A stretch of DNA of 64,000 nucleotides from Nocardioides sp. zg-DK7169 (GCF_013155365.1 NZ_JABJRA010000010.1:1-64000), one strand, 5' to 3'; counted from the stretch's first letter, positions 9,119 to 18,656 are shown. Made by a program: numbers and translations. The notes: generated by a model from the letters alone, not told the origin.

Positions 9119-9222
9119 GGTGCGCTGAGCCGGGGAGGGCACGGAGGGCGGAGCGGAGGGCCCCGGCCGGCAGCCGCGCCCCGGTGCGGACCGGTTCAGG
9201 CCGCACGGGGCAGGATTGCGCC

Positions 9223-9561
9223 ATGAGCATCGACGACATCACCCGCCAGGCCGGCCACATCATCCTCGACGGCATCACGGCCGCCGACGTGGAGACGGGC
9301 GAGGCCATGGAGGCCGCGTTCGGCAAGCTCCTCGAGATCGAGGCCATCGAGGTCACGATGGACGAGGAGGAGGGCGAGCTCGAGCTCGACATCTCCCCGC
9401 TCATGGGTGGTGTCCTGGCCGTCGTGCGCGAGCTCGTCGACGAGGTCGCGCGCCGCGACGGCTCCAGCGTCGAGGACGTCCTGGCCCTGATGCGCGGCCG
9501 CCTGGACGCCATCGAGCGCGAGGAGCCGCACGACCACGACGGGCACGACCACCAGCACTGA
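9223..9561 (+). CDS. Small acidic hypothetical protein with His-rich tail
   Basis: 112 residues, very acidic (MDEEEGELELDISPLMGG), ending in a histidine/aspartate tail (HDHDGHDHQH) that could bind divalent metal. No family recognised. The start is the ATG at 9223; CAGGAT, a degenerate -10, ends 6 bases upstream. A strong hairpin follows the stop, so the gene is probably monocistronic. Confidence 0.7.
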   Translation: MSIDDITRQAGHIILDGITAADVETGEAMEAAFGKLLEIEAIEVTMDEEEGELELDISPLMGGVLAVVRELVDEVARRDGSSVEDVLALMRGRLDAIEREEPHDHDGHDHQH

Positions 9562-9580
9562 GCCCGCTCGGGCCGCGCCG

Positions 9581-9600
9581 CCCCCGACGCTCGTCGGGGG
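9581..9600 (+). terminator. Perfect 8-bp GC hairpin terminator
   Basis: CCCCCGAC and GTCGGGGG pair perfectly around GCTC, 20 bases after the upstream stop and just before the next gene's -10 at 9608. There is no T tract, as is usual at this GC. Confidence 0.6.
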
Positions 9601-9607
9601 CCGCGGC

Positions 9608-9613
9608 TATCGT
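9608..9613 (+). promoter_or_regulatory. -10 hexamer TATCGT, leaderless start at 9620
   Basis: TATCGT ends 6 bases before the GTG of the M13 peptidase gene. Shine-Dalgarno sequence is absent. It lies directly behind the 9581-9600 hairpin. Confidence 0.55.
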
Positions 9614-9619
9614 CGTGGC

Positions 9620-11578
9620 GTGAGCATTCTCGACGACGCCCGCCCGGGCATGAACCCCGACATCCGGCCCCAGGACGACCTCTTCGGTCACGTGAACGGA
9701 CGCTGGCTGGAGGAGACCGAGATCCCCGCGGACCGCTCGAGCTGGGGGCCGTTCGTGCAGCTGGCCGACACGGCCGAGACGCACGTGCGCGAGATCATCG
9801 AGCACCTCGCCGGCGGCGGCGCCCCGAGCGCGTCCGACGCCGAGGCCGCCGAGGACGCCCGCAAGATCGGCGACCTCTTCGCCTCGTTCATGGACACCGA
9901 GCGCATCGACGCCCTCGGCCTGGCCCCCGCGCAGCCGCTGCTCGACGCCGTCGCCTCGCTGCGCGAGGTCCGCGACGTCGCCCCGCTGCTCGGCGAGCTC
10001 GAGCGGCTCGGCGGCCACGGCCTGTTCGGGTCCTACGTCAGCACCGACGCCCGCAACTCCGAGCGCTACCTCTTCCACCTCAGCCAGGGCGGCCTCGGGC
10101 TGCCCGACGAGTCCTACTACCGCGAGGACAAGTTCGCCGAGGTCCGCGACAAGTACGTCGCCTACCTCGTCCGGCTGCTCGGCCTCGCCGGGCACGCCGA
10201 CCCCGAGGGCGCCGCGCGCACCACCCTCGAGCTCGACACCCGGCTGGCCGCGGGCCACTGGGAGCGCGCCGAGACCCGCGACGTGCAGAAGACCTACAAC
10301 CTGCTCAGCGAGGCCGAGCTCAAGGAGCTGTTCCCCGCCTTCGACTGGGACTCCTACGTCACCAACCTCGGCGGCGACGACCAGACGGTGGCCGAGGTGA
10401 TCGTGCGCCAGCCGTCGTTCTTCTCCCACCTCTCCGGCCTGCTCAGCGAGGTCCCGCTCGCCGACTGGCAGGCCTGGCTGACCACCCGGGTGCTGCGCTC
10501 GGTCGCGCCGTACCTCACCGACGACTTCGCCGAGACCAACTTCGACTTCTACGGCCGCACCCTCAACGGCACCCCGGAGCTGCGGGCCCGCTGGAAGCGC
10601 GGCGTCTCGCTGGTCGAGGGCGCGCTGGGCGAGGCCGTGGGCCGCGAGTACGTCGCGCGCCACTTCCCGCCGCACGCCAAGGCGATGATGGACGAGCTGG
10701 TCGCCAACCTGATCGAGGCCTACCGCCGCTCCATCACCGAGCTCGACTGGATGACCGAGGAGACCAAGCAGCGGGCGTTCGCCAAGCTCGACACCTTCCG
10801 GCCCAAGATCGGCTACCCGGAGAAGTTCCGCGACTACAGCGCGCTGAAGGTGTCGCGCGACGACCTGCTTGCCAACGTCGCCGCGGTGTCCGCCTTCGAG
10901 ACCGACCGCCAGCTGGCCAAGATCGGCAGCCCGGTCGACCGCGACGAGTGGTTCATGCTGCCGCAGACGGTCAACGCCTACTACAACCCCGGCACCAACG
11001 AGATCTGCTTCCCCGCGGGCATCCTGCAGAAGCCGTTCTTCAGCCCCGACGCGCACCCCGCCGAGAACTACGGCGGCATCGGCGCGGTCATCGGCCACGA
11101 GATCGGCCACGGCTTCGACGACCAGGGCGCGCAGTACGACCCGCAGGGCAACCTCGAGGACTGGTGGACCCCCGCCGACAAGGCGGCCTTCGAGGTCAAG
11201 ACCAAGGCGCTCATCGAGCAGTACGACGGGTTCTCGCCGCGCAGCCTGCCCGGCGAGAAGGTCAACGGCTCGCTGACGGTCGGGGAGAACATCGGCGACC
11301 TCGGCGGTCTCACCATCGCCCACCGCGCCTACCTGATCGCCCAGGGCGGCACCGCCTCGGCCGAGGACCGGCGCACGCTGTTCACCAACTGGGCCTTCGT
11401 GTGGCGCACCAAGCGCCGCCGCGAGCAGGAGCAGCAGTACCTCACCGTCGACCCGCACAGCCCGCCGGAGTTCCGCGCCAACATCGTGCGCAACCTCGAC
11501 GAGTTCCACCAGGTGTTCGAGACCCGGCCCGGCGACGGACTGTGGCTCGAGCCCGCGGCCCGGGTGCGCATCTGGTGA
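9620..11578 (+). CDS. M13 family zinc metallopeptidase (PepO/neprilysin-like)
   Basis: 652 residues, the usual length of bacterial M13 oligoendopeptidases. The zinc motif HEIGHGFDDQGAQYD (HExxH) sits near residue 493. The downstream GENIGDLGGL supplies the third zinc ligand (E-x-x-x-D), and NAYYNPGTNEICFPAGILQ is a typical substrate-cleft segment. There is no signal peptide, so it probably acts in the cytosol on short peptides. GTG start set by the TATCGT -10 six bases upstream. The stop overlaps the next gene's GTG by 4 bases, so the two are co-transcribed. Confidence 0.92.
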   Translation: MSILDDARPGMNPDIRPQDDLFGHVNGRWLEETEIPADRSSWGPFVQLADTAETHVREIIEHLAGGGAPSASDAEAAEDARKIGDLFASFMDTERIDALGLAPAQPLLDAVASLREVRDVAPLLGELERLGGHGLFGSYVSTDARNSERYLFHLSQGGLGLPDESYYREDKFAEVRDKYVAYLVRLLGLAGHADPEGAARTTLELDTRLAAGHWERAETRDVQKTYNLLSEAELKELFPAFDWDSYVTNLGGDDQTVAEVIVRQPSFFSHLSGLLSEVPLADWQAWLTTRVLRSVAPYLTDDFAETNFDFYGRTLNGTPELRARWKRGVSLVEGALGEAVGREYVARHFPPHAKAMMDELVANLIEAYRRSITELDWMTEETKQRAFAKLDTFRPKIGYPEKFRDYSALKVSRDDLLANVAAVSAFETDRQLAKIGSPVDRDEWFMLPQTVNAYYNPGTNEICFPAGILQKPFFSPDAHPAENYGGIGAVIGHEIGHGFDDQGAQYDPQGNLEDWWTPADKAAFEVKTKALIEQYDGFSPRSLPGEKVNGSLTVGENIGDLGGLTIAHRAYLIAQGGTASAEDRRTLFTNWAFVWRTKRRREQEQQYLTVDPHSPPEFRANIVRNLDEFHQVFETRPGDGLWLEPAARVRIW

Positions 11579-12357
11579 GCCGCGGAGCTCCCGGCAGCCG
11601 CGCGGCGGCGAATCCCGCGCACACCCAGCACGAGGCGGTCCGCTTCGACTGGGGACTGTCCGGAGCGCTCACGCAGGACGCCGACGTGACGGCGGTGGTG
11701 GACGTGCTCTCGTTCACCACCACCGTCACGGTGGCCCTCGAGCGCGGCATCGAGGTCTACCCGTTCGCCTGGACCGACGTGCGCGCGACCAGCTATGCGC
11801 TGGCCCGCTCGGCCAGCCTGGCGGTGGGCCGCAGCTGGGCGGGACCCGGCGAGGTGAGCCTGTCGCCGACCTCGGTGGCGGCCTCCGAGGGCATCGAGCG
11901 GCTGGTGCTGCCGAGCCCGAACGGCTCCTCGATCTGCTTCGCGCTCGCCGCGGCCCGTCGTACCAACACGGTGCTGGCCGCCTCGCTGCGCAACGCCTCG
12001 GCGGTCGCCGACACGCTGACCCAGGAGCTGGCGGCCGGGCGCACGGTCGCCCTCATCGCAGCGGGGGAGCGCTGGCCGGACCGCTCGCTGCGTCCCGCGG
12101 TGGAGGACCTCTGGGGTGCCGGGGCGGTGATCCACGGGCTGCTCGAGCGGGGCGTGGTCGACGTGAGCGTGGAGGCCCAGGTCGCCGCCTCGGCGTACGC
12201 CGCGGTCTCCGGCGTGATCCCCGCCGTGCTCGCCGGTTGTGCGACCGGTCGCGAGCTCACCGCCCGCGGCTTCTCCGCCGACCTCGACCTCGCCTGCTTC
12301 ACCGGCAGCCGGGTGGTGCCCCGCCTCCTCGGGGAGTCCTTCGCCCCCGAGACCTGA
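11575..12357 (+). CDS. ComB-like 2-phosphosulfolactate phosphatase family protein
   Basis: 260 residues. VVDVLSFTTTVTVALERG matches the D-V-L-R-(A/F)-(T/S)-T-T motif of ComB phosphatases, and PSPNGSSICFALAA and LIAAGERWPDRSLRPAVEDLWGAG match later conserved segments. ComB makes sulfolactate in coenzyme M synthesis. Actinobacteria do not make coenzyme M, so the real substrate is probably another small phosphate ester (inference). The GTG overlaps the peptidase stop (GTGA). Confidence 0.78.
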   Translation: MSRGAPGSRAAANPAHTQHEAVRFDWGLSGALTQDADVTAVVDVLSFTTTVTVALERGIEVYPFAWTDVRATSYALARSASLAVGRSWAGPGEVSLSPTSVAASEGIERLVLPSPNGSSICFALAAARRTNTVLAASLRNASAVADTLTQELAAGRTVALIAAGERWPDRSLRPAVEDLWGAGAVIHGLLERGVVDVSVEAQVAASAYAAVSGVIPAVLAGCATGRELTARGFSADLDLACFTGSRVVPRLLGESFAPET

Positions 12358-12446
12358 GCCCGCGGCGCCAGCCGTTCACCTCCGCGTCCCGGAGCGGCCG
12401 CCGGCGCGACGAGGAACGTTGCGCTGGACCGGCGAGGGTGCCGGGC

Positions 12447-13160
12447 GTGCACTCCCGACGTCTCCCCGCCCGCCGGCGCCGGCTCCGCGCCGTCCTCCCC
12501 GCGCTCCTGGTCATCGGCGCCCCGTTGGCGGGCACCGCACCTGCGGCGGCCCACCCGTTCGGCGACCCCCAGCAGCTCAGCGTCGAGGCGAGCGCGCAGG
12601 GGGTCGAGATCACCTGGCGCGCCGCCGAGGACGACCTGACCTCGCTCGCGCTGCGCCTCGACGTGCTGGCCGGCCCGCGCGCCTACGTGCTGCGCGGCGG
12701 CGCGATGGTGCCCGAGACCAGCGACGCCGACGACGCCCGGCTGCTCGCGGAGTCCCCGCGCCTGGCCGGCTACCTGCTCTCCCGGCTGGAGGTGGGCGTC
12801 GGCGAGGACGGGGTGACGCCCTGCGAGGGGGCGCTGGTCTCCGCCGAGGACCTCGCGACCCGCGGCGCCCGGCTCGCCTTCACCTGCCCGGGGACGACGG
12901 CGCCGGACGCGGTGACGGTGCGCGCGCGGCTGCTCACCGACCTGCACGCGGCGTACCGCACCCTCGCGACCGGGCCCGGCGGCGCGACCGCGGTCTTCAG
13001 CGCCGAGGCCGACACCCACGAGCTCGTCCTGCGCGGGCCGGCCACGGGCAACGACGCCGCCGCCGGTGGCCTCGCGCTCGTCGGCTGGGCCGCGGGCGGG
13101 GGCGGCGTGCTCGGGATCGGACTGCTCGCGGTCCGTCGGCTGCGGGGGCGTGCGTCGTGA
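12447..13160 (+). CDS. Exported protein with C-terminal membrane anchor, partner of the NicO transporter
   Basis: About 237 residues. A basic N-terminus and hydrophobic core ending GTAPAAAHP give a signal peptide. The body carries one cysteine pair (TPCEG and AFTCPG), and a C-terminal helix (LALVGWAAGGGGVLGIGLLAV) followed by arginines is an anchor. Such proteins commonly precede NicO transporters, and the stop here overlaps the transporter start by 4 bases. It may present or sense metal outside the membrane; this is inference from position. The start could also be the GTG at 12438. Confidence 0.65.
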   Translation: MHSRRLPARRRRLRAVLPALLVIGAPLAGTAPAAAHPFGDPQQLSVEASAQGVEITWRAAEDDLTSLALRLDVLAGPRAYVLRGGAMVPETSDADDARLLAESPRLAGYLLSRLEVGVGEDGVTPCEGALVSAEDLATRGARLAFTCPGTTAPDAVTVRARLLTDLHAAYRTLATGPGGATAVFSAEADTHELVLRGPATGNDAAAGGLALVGWAAGGGGVLGIGLLAVRRLRGRAS

Positions 13161-13981
13161 CCGGGCTGCTGCCGGACGCTGGCGCCCTCGCCGAGCGGAT
13201 GACCGGGTTCCTCGAGGCCCCGGGCTTCGCCCCGCTCGCGCTGCTCGTCGCGTTCCTCGCCGGCGCCGCGCACGCGGTGCAGCCCGGCCACGGCAAGACC
13301 CTCGCCGCGGCGTACCTCGTGGGCGCGCAGGGCCGGGTCCGCGACGCGGCGTACCTCGGGGCGAGCGTCGCGGCGATGCACACCGTGTCGGCGCTGGTGA
13401 TCGCGCTGGCCTGGACCTTCCTGTCGCTCTCCGACCACCTCTCCATGGCGCGCCTGACCGGCGGCCTCGGCGTGGTGGCCGGCGTGATCGTGGTGGTCCT
13501 GGGGCTGTGGATGCTGCGCGGCTGGTGCGCCGGCCGGCGCCACGGGCACGGCCACGGGCATGGGCACGAGCACGGGCATGGGCACGAGCACGGGCATGGG
13601 CACGGCCACGGACATGGACACGGCCACGGACATGGACACGGCCACGGCACCGTCGACCGGCCGGGGCTCTGGCTGCTCGGGGTGTCCGGCGGCCTGGTGC
13701 CGGCGCCGGCGGCGTTCGTGCTCCTGGTGAGCGGCATCTTCAGCGGCCGCAGCGGCTTCGCGCTGCTGCTCGTCGTCGTCTTCGGGGCGGGGATGGCGCT
13801 GGTGCTGTTCGGCGTCGGCCTGCTGGCCCTCGGCGGTCGCACCTTCGTGCTGCGCGGGCTCGGCGACCGCGCCTGGTTGCACCGCGCCTCCCGGGTCGGC
13901 CCGCTGCTGGCCGCGCTCGGCGTGACCGTCGCAGGCTGCGTGCTCAGCGCGGTCGCGGTCGGCAACCTGCTCGCCGCCTGA
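13157..13981 (+). CDS. NicO/RcnA-type nickel-cobalt transporter with a long His-rich loop
   Basis: 274 residues with about six membrane helices. The first helix carries AGAAHAVQPGHGKTLAAAYLVG, the H-x4-GHG/K signature of the NicO family. Between helices 3 and 4 is a cytosolic loop of about 36 residues made almost only of GH repeats with two GHEHGHEH blocks; it should bind Ni, Co or Zn. RcnA-type members export nickel and cobalt, while other NicO proteins import them, so direction is undecided. The GTG overlaps the upstream exported partner. A link to the LarB/LarC nickel-cofactor genes at 50-52 kb is possible. Confidence 0.85.
   Translation: MTGLLPDAGALAERMTGFLEAPGFAPLALLVAFLAGAAHAVQPGHGKTLAAAYLVGAQGRVRDAAYLGASVAAMHTVSALVIALAWTFLSLSDHLSMARLTGGLGVVAGVIVVVLGLWMLRGWCAGRRHGHGHGHGHEHGHGHEHGHGHGHGHGHGHGHGHGHGTVDRPGLWLLGVSGGLVPAPAAFVLLVSGIFSGRSGFALLLVVVFGAGMALVLFGVGLLALGGRTFVLRGLGDRAWLHRASRVGPLLAALGVTVAGCVLSAVAVGNLLAA
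13541..13648 (+). repeat. 18-bp tandem repeats coding for the His-rich loop
   Basis: Within the transporter gene, the 18-mer CACGGGCATGGGCACGAG is repeated at 13553 and 13571. A second 18-mer, CACGGCCACGGACATGGA, is repeated at 13601 and 13619 and begins a third copy at 13637. The copies are identical at third codon positions, which indicates recent unequal exchange and a length-variable loop. Confidence 0.85.
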
Positions 13982-14126
13982 GCGCACACCCCGGGGGCAC
14001 ACCCGGGCACGCCGGGGGCGAAGTGTCAGCCGGGCGCCCCGCGCCGTTCACCCGGCGTACGGGGACCGGCCGCCCGGGCTCGCTGGGATGAGGCGACCCA
14101 CTGAGTTCGATCACACGGAGAACCCC

Positions 14127-17100
14127 TTGCGCATCCACCGCACGGCCCGTCGGGCCGCCACCGCCGGGCTAGCCGGCGCCGTCCTCACCGGCACCGTGAC
14201 CCTCGTCCCGGGTCTCGCCCAAGCCGCCGTCGTCCCGGCCTCCTCCCTGTCGGCGGTGTCGCTGCCGGCCTCGCCGCTGGCCGCCCCGCCGACCCCCGCC
14301 GACCCGGCCCCCGCCGCCCCCGCGGGCAACGCGACCCGCGTCGAGGTCCCGCGCGCCGACGTCCTCGACGTCGACCTGCGCGACGGCACGCCGACCGACC
14401 ACGCCCAGGGCATCGCGCCGACCGTGCTCGGCGAGCCCCGGTTCACCTCCGACGCCGCTCGCGCCCGCGCGGTGGTCTCCCTCGACGGCGTCGAGGACGC
14501 GCTGAAGTACCCCTTCCGCGCCGAGCACGCCAAGATCGCCGACGGCTTCGCGATCGAGTGCACCTTCCGCTACGACGCCCCGACCAACCCCACCTCCGAG
14601 CGCGCCCTGTGCGGGGCCAAGGAGGCCGGCGGCCTGGCGACCGTCGCGAACAAGGCGGGGCTGACCTTCATGGCCCACATCGGCGGCGGCTACAAGAACG
14701 TCTCCGCGCCGCTCACGCCCGGGCAGTGGCACCACACGCTGGTCACCTGGGACACCCAGGAGCTCGTGCTCTACGTCGACGGCGCCGCGGTCAGCCGGGT
14801 CGCCGCGACCGGTGCCTACAAGGCGCCCTCCGCCGGTGCGGACTCCCTCGTCCTCGGCGGCGACACCCAGCCGGGCGACGCGGTGAACTTCCGCGCCCAG
14901 GCGACCCTCCAGCACGCCCGCGTGTGGAGCAGCGCCCTCAGCGCCGAGCAGGCCGCGCAGCTCGCCACCGACGCGACGGTCGTCCCGGACGCGCCGCAGG
15001 CCGACGTGCTCGACGTCGACTTCACCGGCGAGCGCGTCACCGACCAGGCCAGCGGCATCGAGGTCCGCGAGCTCGGCGCGCCCGCGGTCGTCGACTACGC
15101 GCCGCTCGGGCGCAAGGTCGGCCGGTTCGACGGCTCCTCGGCGTACTACTTCCCCTGGACGCAGACCCAGTACGACCAGATCAAGAACACGATGAGCCTG
15201 GAGTGCGTGTTCAAGTACGACGCCGACGAGTTCCAGGCGAACGGCGCCGAGGACAAGGGCAACCTGTGCGGCGCCAAGGAGTCCGGCGGCTTCGCCATCG
15301 CGCTCTACGGCGACGAGCTCTCCTTCAACCCCCACATCGGCGGTGCCTACCGCAGCACCAAGCACCGGCTGGCCAAGACCGACCAGTGGGTCCACGCGGT
15401 CGGCACGTACGACGGGGCGAGCGTCAAGCTCTACGTCAACGGCACCCTCGTGGCCGAGCAGCAGGCCACCGGCGCCGTCTCCAGCCCGGCCGACCCGACC
15501 GCCTGGATGATGGTGGTCGGCGGCGACGCCGCGAAGAACCGTCCGAGCTTCACCGCCCCGGCCCACATCGCCGCGGCCCGGATCTTCAGCGACGCGCTCG
15601 ACCTGCGCGACGTCCTCGCGCTCCAGCACCAGACCTTCGGCTCCCGCGACGGCGACGACCTGGTGCGGGTGACCGCGTCCACCCCGGCCGCGGGCACCCG
15701 CATCCACCGCGCCACCCGCTTCTCCGTCGAGCTGGCCAACGCCCAGGCGGCCGGCCGCGACGTCGTCTACGCCCTCGACGGCGAGCGGATCGAGCCCGGC
15801 CAGCGCATCGGCGCCGGTCTGCGCGCCGGGACCCACGCGATCACCGTCGACGGCACCGACCACTTCGGCAACGTGATCGCCGAGCGCATCGAGTTCACCT
15901 CGGCCAACATCCCCGTCGCCGGCGGCACCGAGACCGAGCAGGGCGCCGGGGCGGTCACCCTGGCCGCGGTCGCCACCAACCCCGGCGGCGGCGACGTCAC
16001 CACGACCTTCCGCGCCGGCACCGTCGTGGTCGCCGAGCAGGGCACCCAGGGCACCCTCGCGAAGCTTCCGACCACGCGCGACTTCACCGGCCGCGACGTG
16101 GAGCGCATCGACACGGGCCTCGCGCCCCAGGACGGGGTGACCGTCGCCAGCCCCGAGGCCGCCGCCATCTCCTACCAGCGCTTCGACGTCCCCAGCGGCG
16201 CGGGCACGGAGGCGCAGGAGGTCTCCTGGACCGGCACCGTCGACCCGACCCGTGAGGTGCACCTGCGGGTCTGGAACGGCTCGCGGTGGGCCTCCCTCGA
16301 CTCCGCGCGCGGGGTCGCGACCGGCAGCGTGTCCCTGACCGGCAGCGTCGACCCGGAGTGGGTGGTCGACGGCGCCGTACCGGTGCTCGTCACCGGCGAG
16401 GACCCGTTCGCCGACGACCTCGACAAGCCCGTCGCGGACGGCTTCGAGAGCCCCGACGACTACGACTTCGCCATCGCCCACCTGACCGACACCCAGTACC
16501 TCTCCGAGGGCGCGGTCGAGCAGGAGACGCCGCAGGAGCGCGCCACCTGGGCGGAGGCCTACACCTCGATCACGCAGTGGATCGCCGACAACGCCGAGCA
16601 GCGCAAGATCGCGTTCGCGGCGCACACCGGCGACCTCATCGAGAACTGGTTCACCGCCGGCCGCGGCGGCGACCTCGGCTACCGGGCCAACGCGATGAAG
16701 GAGTTCGAGGTCGCCTCGCAGGCCCAGCAGATCCTCGACGAGGCCGGGGTCGTGAACTCGGTCCTCCCGGGCAACCACGACAACCTCTACGCCACCGACA
16801 ACGGCCCGGACGCGCTCTACAACGACTACTTCGGTCCCGAGCGCTACCAGGACCTCGCCCAGCGCGAGGGCAGCACCGGCTGGCGCACCCACGACGCCAG
16901 CTACCACCCGTGGAAGCCGGGCGACAACGCCAACTCCTTCAACCTGTTCAGCGCCGCCGGGCTCGACTTCGTCGTGGTCAACCTCGGCTTCGGCGTGGAC
17001 GCGGAGGAGGTCGCCTGGGCCAACCGGATCCTCGAGCAGTACCGCGACCGCAACGCCATCGTCCAGACCCACGCGCACACCACGCCGAGCACCAACCCCG

Positions 17101-18581
17101 ACGGACGCGGCGCCGGGCTGTCCTACGACGGCAACGCGGTGCGCAACCAGGTCGCGGCGAAGAACCCCAACGTGTTCCTCGTGCTCTCCGGGCACGAGCA
17201 CGGGGTCAACATCGAGGTCGTCCGCGACCTCGGCGAGGAGCACAACAACGTCGTCGAGCTGCTGGCGGACTACCAGTTCTACACGGTGCCGACCGACGAG
17301 CTCGGGCTCACCGAGATCGGCGGCTACGACCCCGACGCCCGCCTGCAGTTCGGCTCCTCGTTCTTCCGGCTCCTGCAGATCGACGTCGACCGCGCCGAGA
17401 TGAGCGTGGACACCTACTCCGCGCTGCTCGACGACTTCGGCGCCACCGAGTACGACGACCGCTCGCGCTACAACGGCAAGGAGGACGACTTCCGCCTGCC
17501 GGTGCAGCTCGAGACCCGCACCACCAGCTTCGCCACCGACGCGGTCACGGTCATCGAGCCCACCGACGAGGTGATCGGCGTCGACACCGCCCGCTCGGGC
17601 TGGCCGGCCAGCGTCGTGTGGCGCGGCCTCGAGGCGGGTGAGAGCTACGCCTGGTACTCCACCAGCGTGGACGCGGGCACCGGCGAGGAGGTGCAGGGCG
17701 AGGTCGGCCAGATGTCGGTATTCACCGCGCAGCCGGCCGGGACCGACACCACCGCGCCCGTGATCACCGCGGAGGCGCAGACCACGCTCACCCACGGCGC
17801 GGTCTTCGACGCGCTGGCCGGCGTCACGGCCACCGACGCCACCGACGGCGACGTCTCCTCCGAGATCCGGGTGGTCGGCACCGTCGACACCACCCGGCTC
17901 GGCGTCTACACGCTCGTCTACGCGGTCGCGGACGCCAACGGCAACCAGGCGACGCTGACCCGCACCGTCGAGGTCGTCGCGCCCCCGGCCCCGGTCAGCA
18001 CCGCGCGCCCGGTCATCTCCGCGCCCGGCACGCACCGGCCCACCGTGGGCCAGCCGGTGCGCGTGAGCATGGGCGAGTGGAGCGGCAACGACAGCGCCGA
18101 GATGCGCGTGCAGTGGTTCCGCGACGGCACCCCGATCGACGGTGCGACCGGGACCGAGCACGTGCTCACCCGCGCCGACCTCGGCACCACCCTCACCGTC
18201 ACGGTGAGCGCCAAGGTCGTCGGCAACGACCCGGTGGTCGCGCGCTCCGCCGGCTTCGAGGTCGCCCCGGCGGCCGCCGAGCAGACGCGGGCCGCCTCCT
18301 CGGTCGAGGTCGGCCTGAACCGCGCGCGGATCAAGCGGGGCGGCGCCGCGGTGCTCACCGTGCGCGTCAGCAGCGAGCGCACGCCCACCGGGCAGGTCGT
18401 GGTCAAGGTCGGCAACCGCACCCACACCACGGTGCGCCTCGGCGCGGCCCGCAAGGGCGTGGTCAAGGTCCGCCTCGAGGGCCTCAAGCCCGGCGTGCAC
18501 CAGGTCCGGGCCCGCTACCAGGGCAACGCGAAGGTGAAGGCCAGCGCGTCCTCGCCGGTGCGCCTCACCGTGGTGCGCTGA
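14127..18581 (+). CDS. Giant secreted LamG / metallophosphoesterase / Ig-like multidomain protein
   Basis: 1484 residues from a TTG start. Order: signal peptide (RRAATAGLAGAVLTGTVTLV...AQA), two LamG/concanavalin-like domains (about 75-290 and 291-508), a linker, a calcineurin-like phosphoesterase (about 785-1035), a DUF5011-type Ig domain (about 1206-1284) and two more Ig-like domains to the end. Metal-site motifs are LTDTQ, HTGDLIENW, LPGNHDN, THAH and SGHEHG. There is no LPXTG or C-terminal helix, so it is released or held by its LamG and Ig domains. The TTG at 14127 is preferred because GGAG lies 6 bases upstream and the signal peptide begins there. The ATG at 14088 adds 13 residues that do not fit. 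A role in external nucleotide or phosphoester cleavage is inferred. Confidence 0.85.
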   Translation: MRIHRTARRAATAGLAGAVLTGTVTLVPGLAQAAVVPASSLSAVSLPASPLAAPPTPADPAPAAPAGNATRVEVPRADVLDVDLRDGTPTDHAQGIAPTVLGEPRFTSDAARARAVVSLDGVEDALKYPFRAEHAKIADGFAIECTFRYDAPTNPTSERALCGAKEAGGLATVANKAGLTFMAHIGGGYKNVSAPLTPGQWHHTLVTWDTQELVLYVDGAAVSRVAATGAYKAPSAGADSLVLGGDTQPGDAVNFRAQATLQHARVWSSALSAEQAAQLATDATVVPDAPQADVLDVDFTGERVTDQASGIEVRELGAPAVVDYAPLGRKVGRFDGSSAYYFPWTQTQYDQIKNTMSLECVFKYDADEFQANGAEDKGNLCGAKESGGFAIALYGDELSFNPHIGGAYRSTKHRLAKTDQWVHAVGTYDGASVKLYVNGTLVAEQQATGAVSSPADPTAWMMVVGGDAAKNRPSFTAPAHIAAARIFSDALDLRDVLALQHQTFGSRDGDDLVRVTASTPAAGTRIHRATRFSVELANAQAAGRDVVYALDGERIEPGQRIGAGLRAGTHAITVDGTDHFGNVIAERIEFTSANIPVAGGTETEQGAGAVTLAAVATNPGGGDVTTTFRAGTVVVAEQGTQGTLAKLPTTRDFTGRDVERIDTGLAPQDGVTVASPEAAAISYQRFDVPSGAGTEAQEVSWTGTVDPTREVHLRVWNGSRWASLDSARGVATGSVSLTGSVDPEWVVDGAVPVLVTGEDPFADDLDKPVADGFESPDDYDFAIAHLTDTQYLSEGAVEQETPQERATWAEAYTSITQWIADNAEQRKIAFAAHTGDLIENWFTAGRGGDLGYRANAMKEFEVASQAQQILDEAGVVNSVLPGNHDNLYATDNGPDALYNDYFGPERYQDLAQREGSTGWRTHDASYHPWKPGDNANSFNLFSAAGLDFVVVNLGFGVDAEEVAWANRILEQYRDRNAIVQTHAHTTPSTNPDGRGAGLSYDGNAVRNQVAAKNPNVFLVLSGHEHGVNIEVVRDLGEEHNNVVELLADYQFYTVPTDELGLTEIGGYDPDARLQFGSSFFRLLQIDVDRAEMSVDTYSALLDDFGATEYDDRSRYNGKEDDFRLPVQLETRTTSFATDAVTVIEPTDEVIGVDTARSGWPASVVWRGLEAGESYAWYSTSVDAGTGEEVQGEVGQMSVFTAQPAGTDTTAPVITAEAQTTLTHGAVFDALAGVTATDATDGDVSSEIRVVGTVDTTRLGVYTLVYAVADANGNQATLTRTVEVVAPPAPVSTARPVISAPGTHRPTVGQPVRVSMGEWSGNDSAEMRVQWFRDGTPIDGATGTEHVLTRADLGTTLTVTVSAKVVGNDPVVARSAGFEVAPAAAEQTRAASSVEVGLNRARIKRGGAAVLTVRVSSERTPTGQVVVKVGNRTHTTVRLGAARKGVVKVRLEGLKPGVHQVRARYQGNAKVKASASSPVRLTVVR

Positions 18582-18598
18582 CCCGCACCCTCCCACCG

Positions 18599-18635
18599 CC
18601 GCGGGCGGTCGCGTCGTGGACGCGGCCGCCCGCGG
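18599..18635 (+). terminator. Very stable GC hairpin terminator
   Basis: Two 16-base arms (18599-18614 and 18620-18635) pair at 15 of 16 positions around CGTGG, shortly after the stop of the giant secreted protein and just before the -10 of the esterase gene at 18645. Confidence 0.65.
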
Positions 18636-18644
18636 TGCTGCGGC

Positions 18645-18650
18645 TACGCT
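18645..18650 (+). promoter_or_regulatory. -10 hexamer TACGCT, leaderless start at 18657
   Basis: TACGCT ends 6 bases before the GTG of the esterase gene, directly after the terminator stem. Confidence 0.55.
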
Positions 18651-18656
18651 GCGCCC

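Noticed and set aside
13541..13648. Tandem repeat considered as a CRISPR-like or intergenic array
   Set aside because: It is in frame within the transporter gene, codes for a metal-binding loop and has no spacers.
14088..14126. ATG start for the giant secreted protein
   Set aside because: The 13 extra residues are not signal-peptide-like, and a GGAG sits right before the TTG at 14127.
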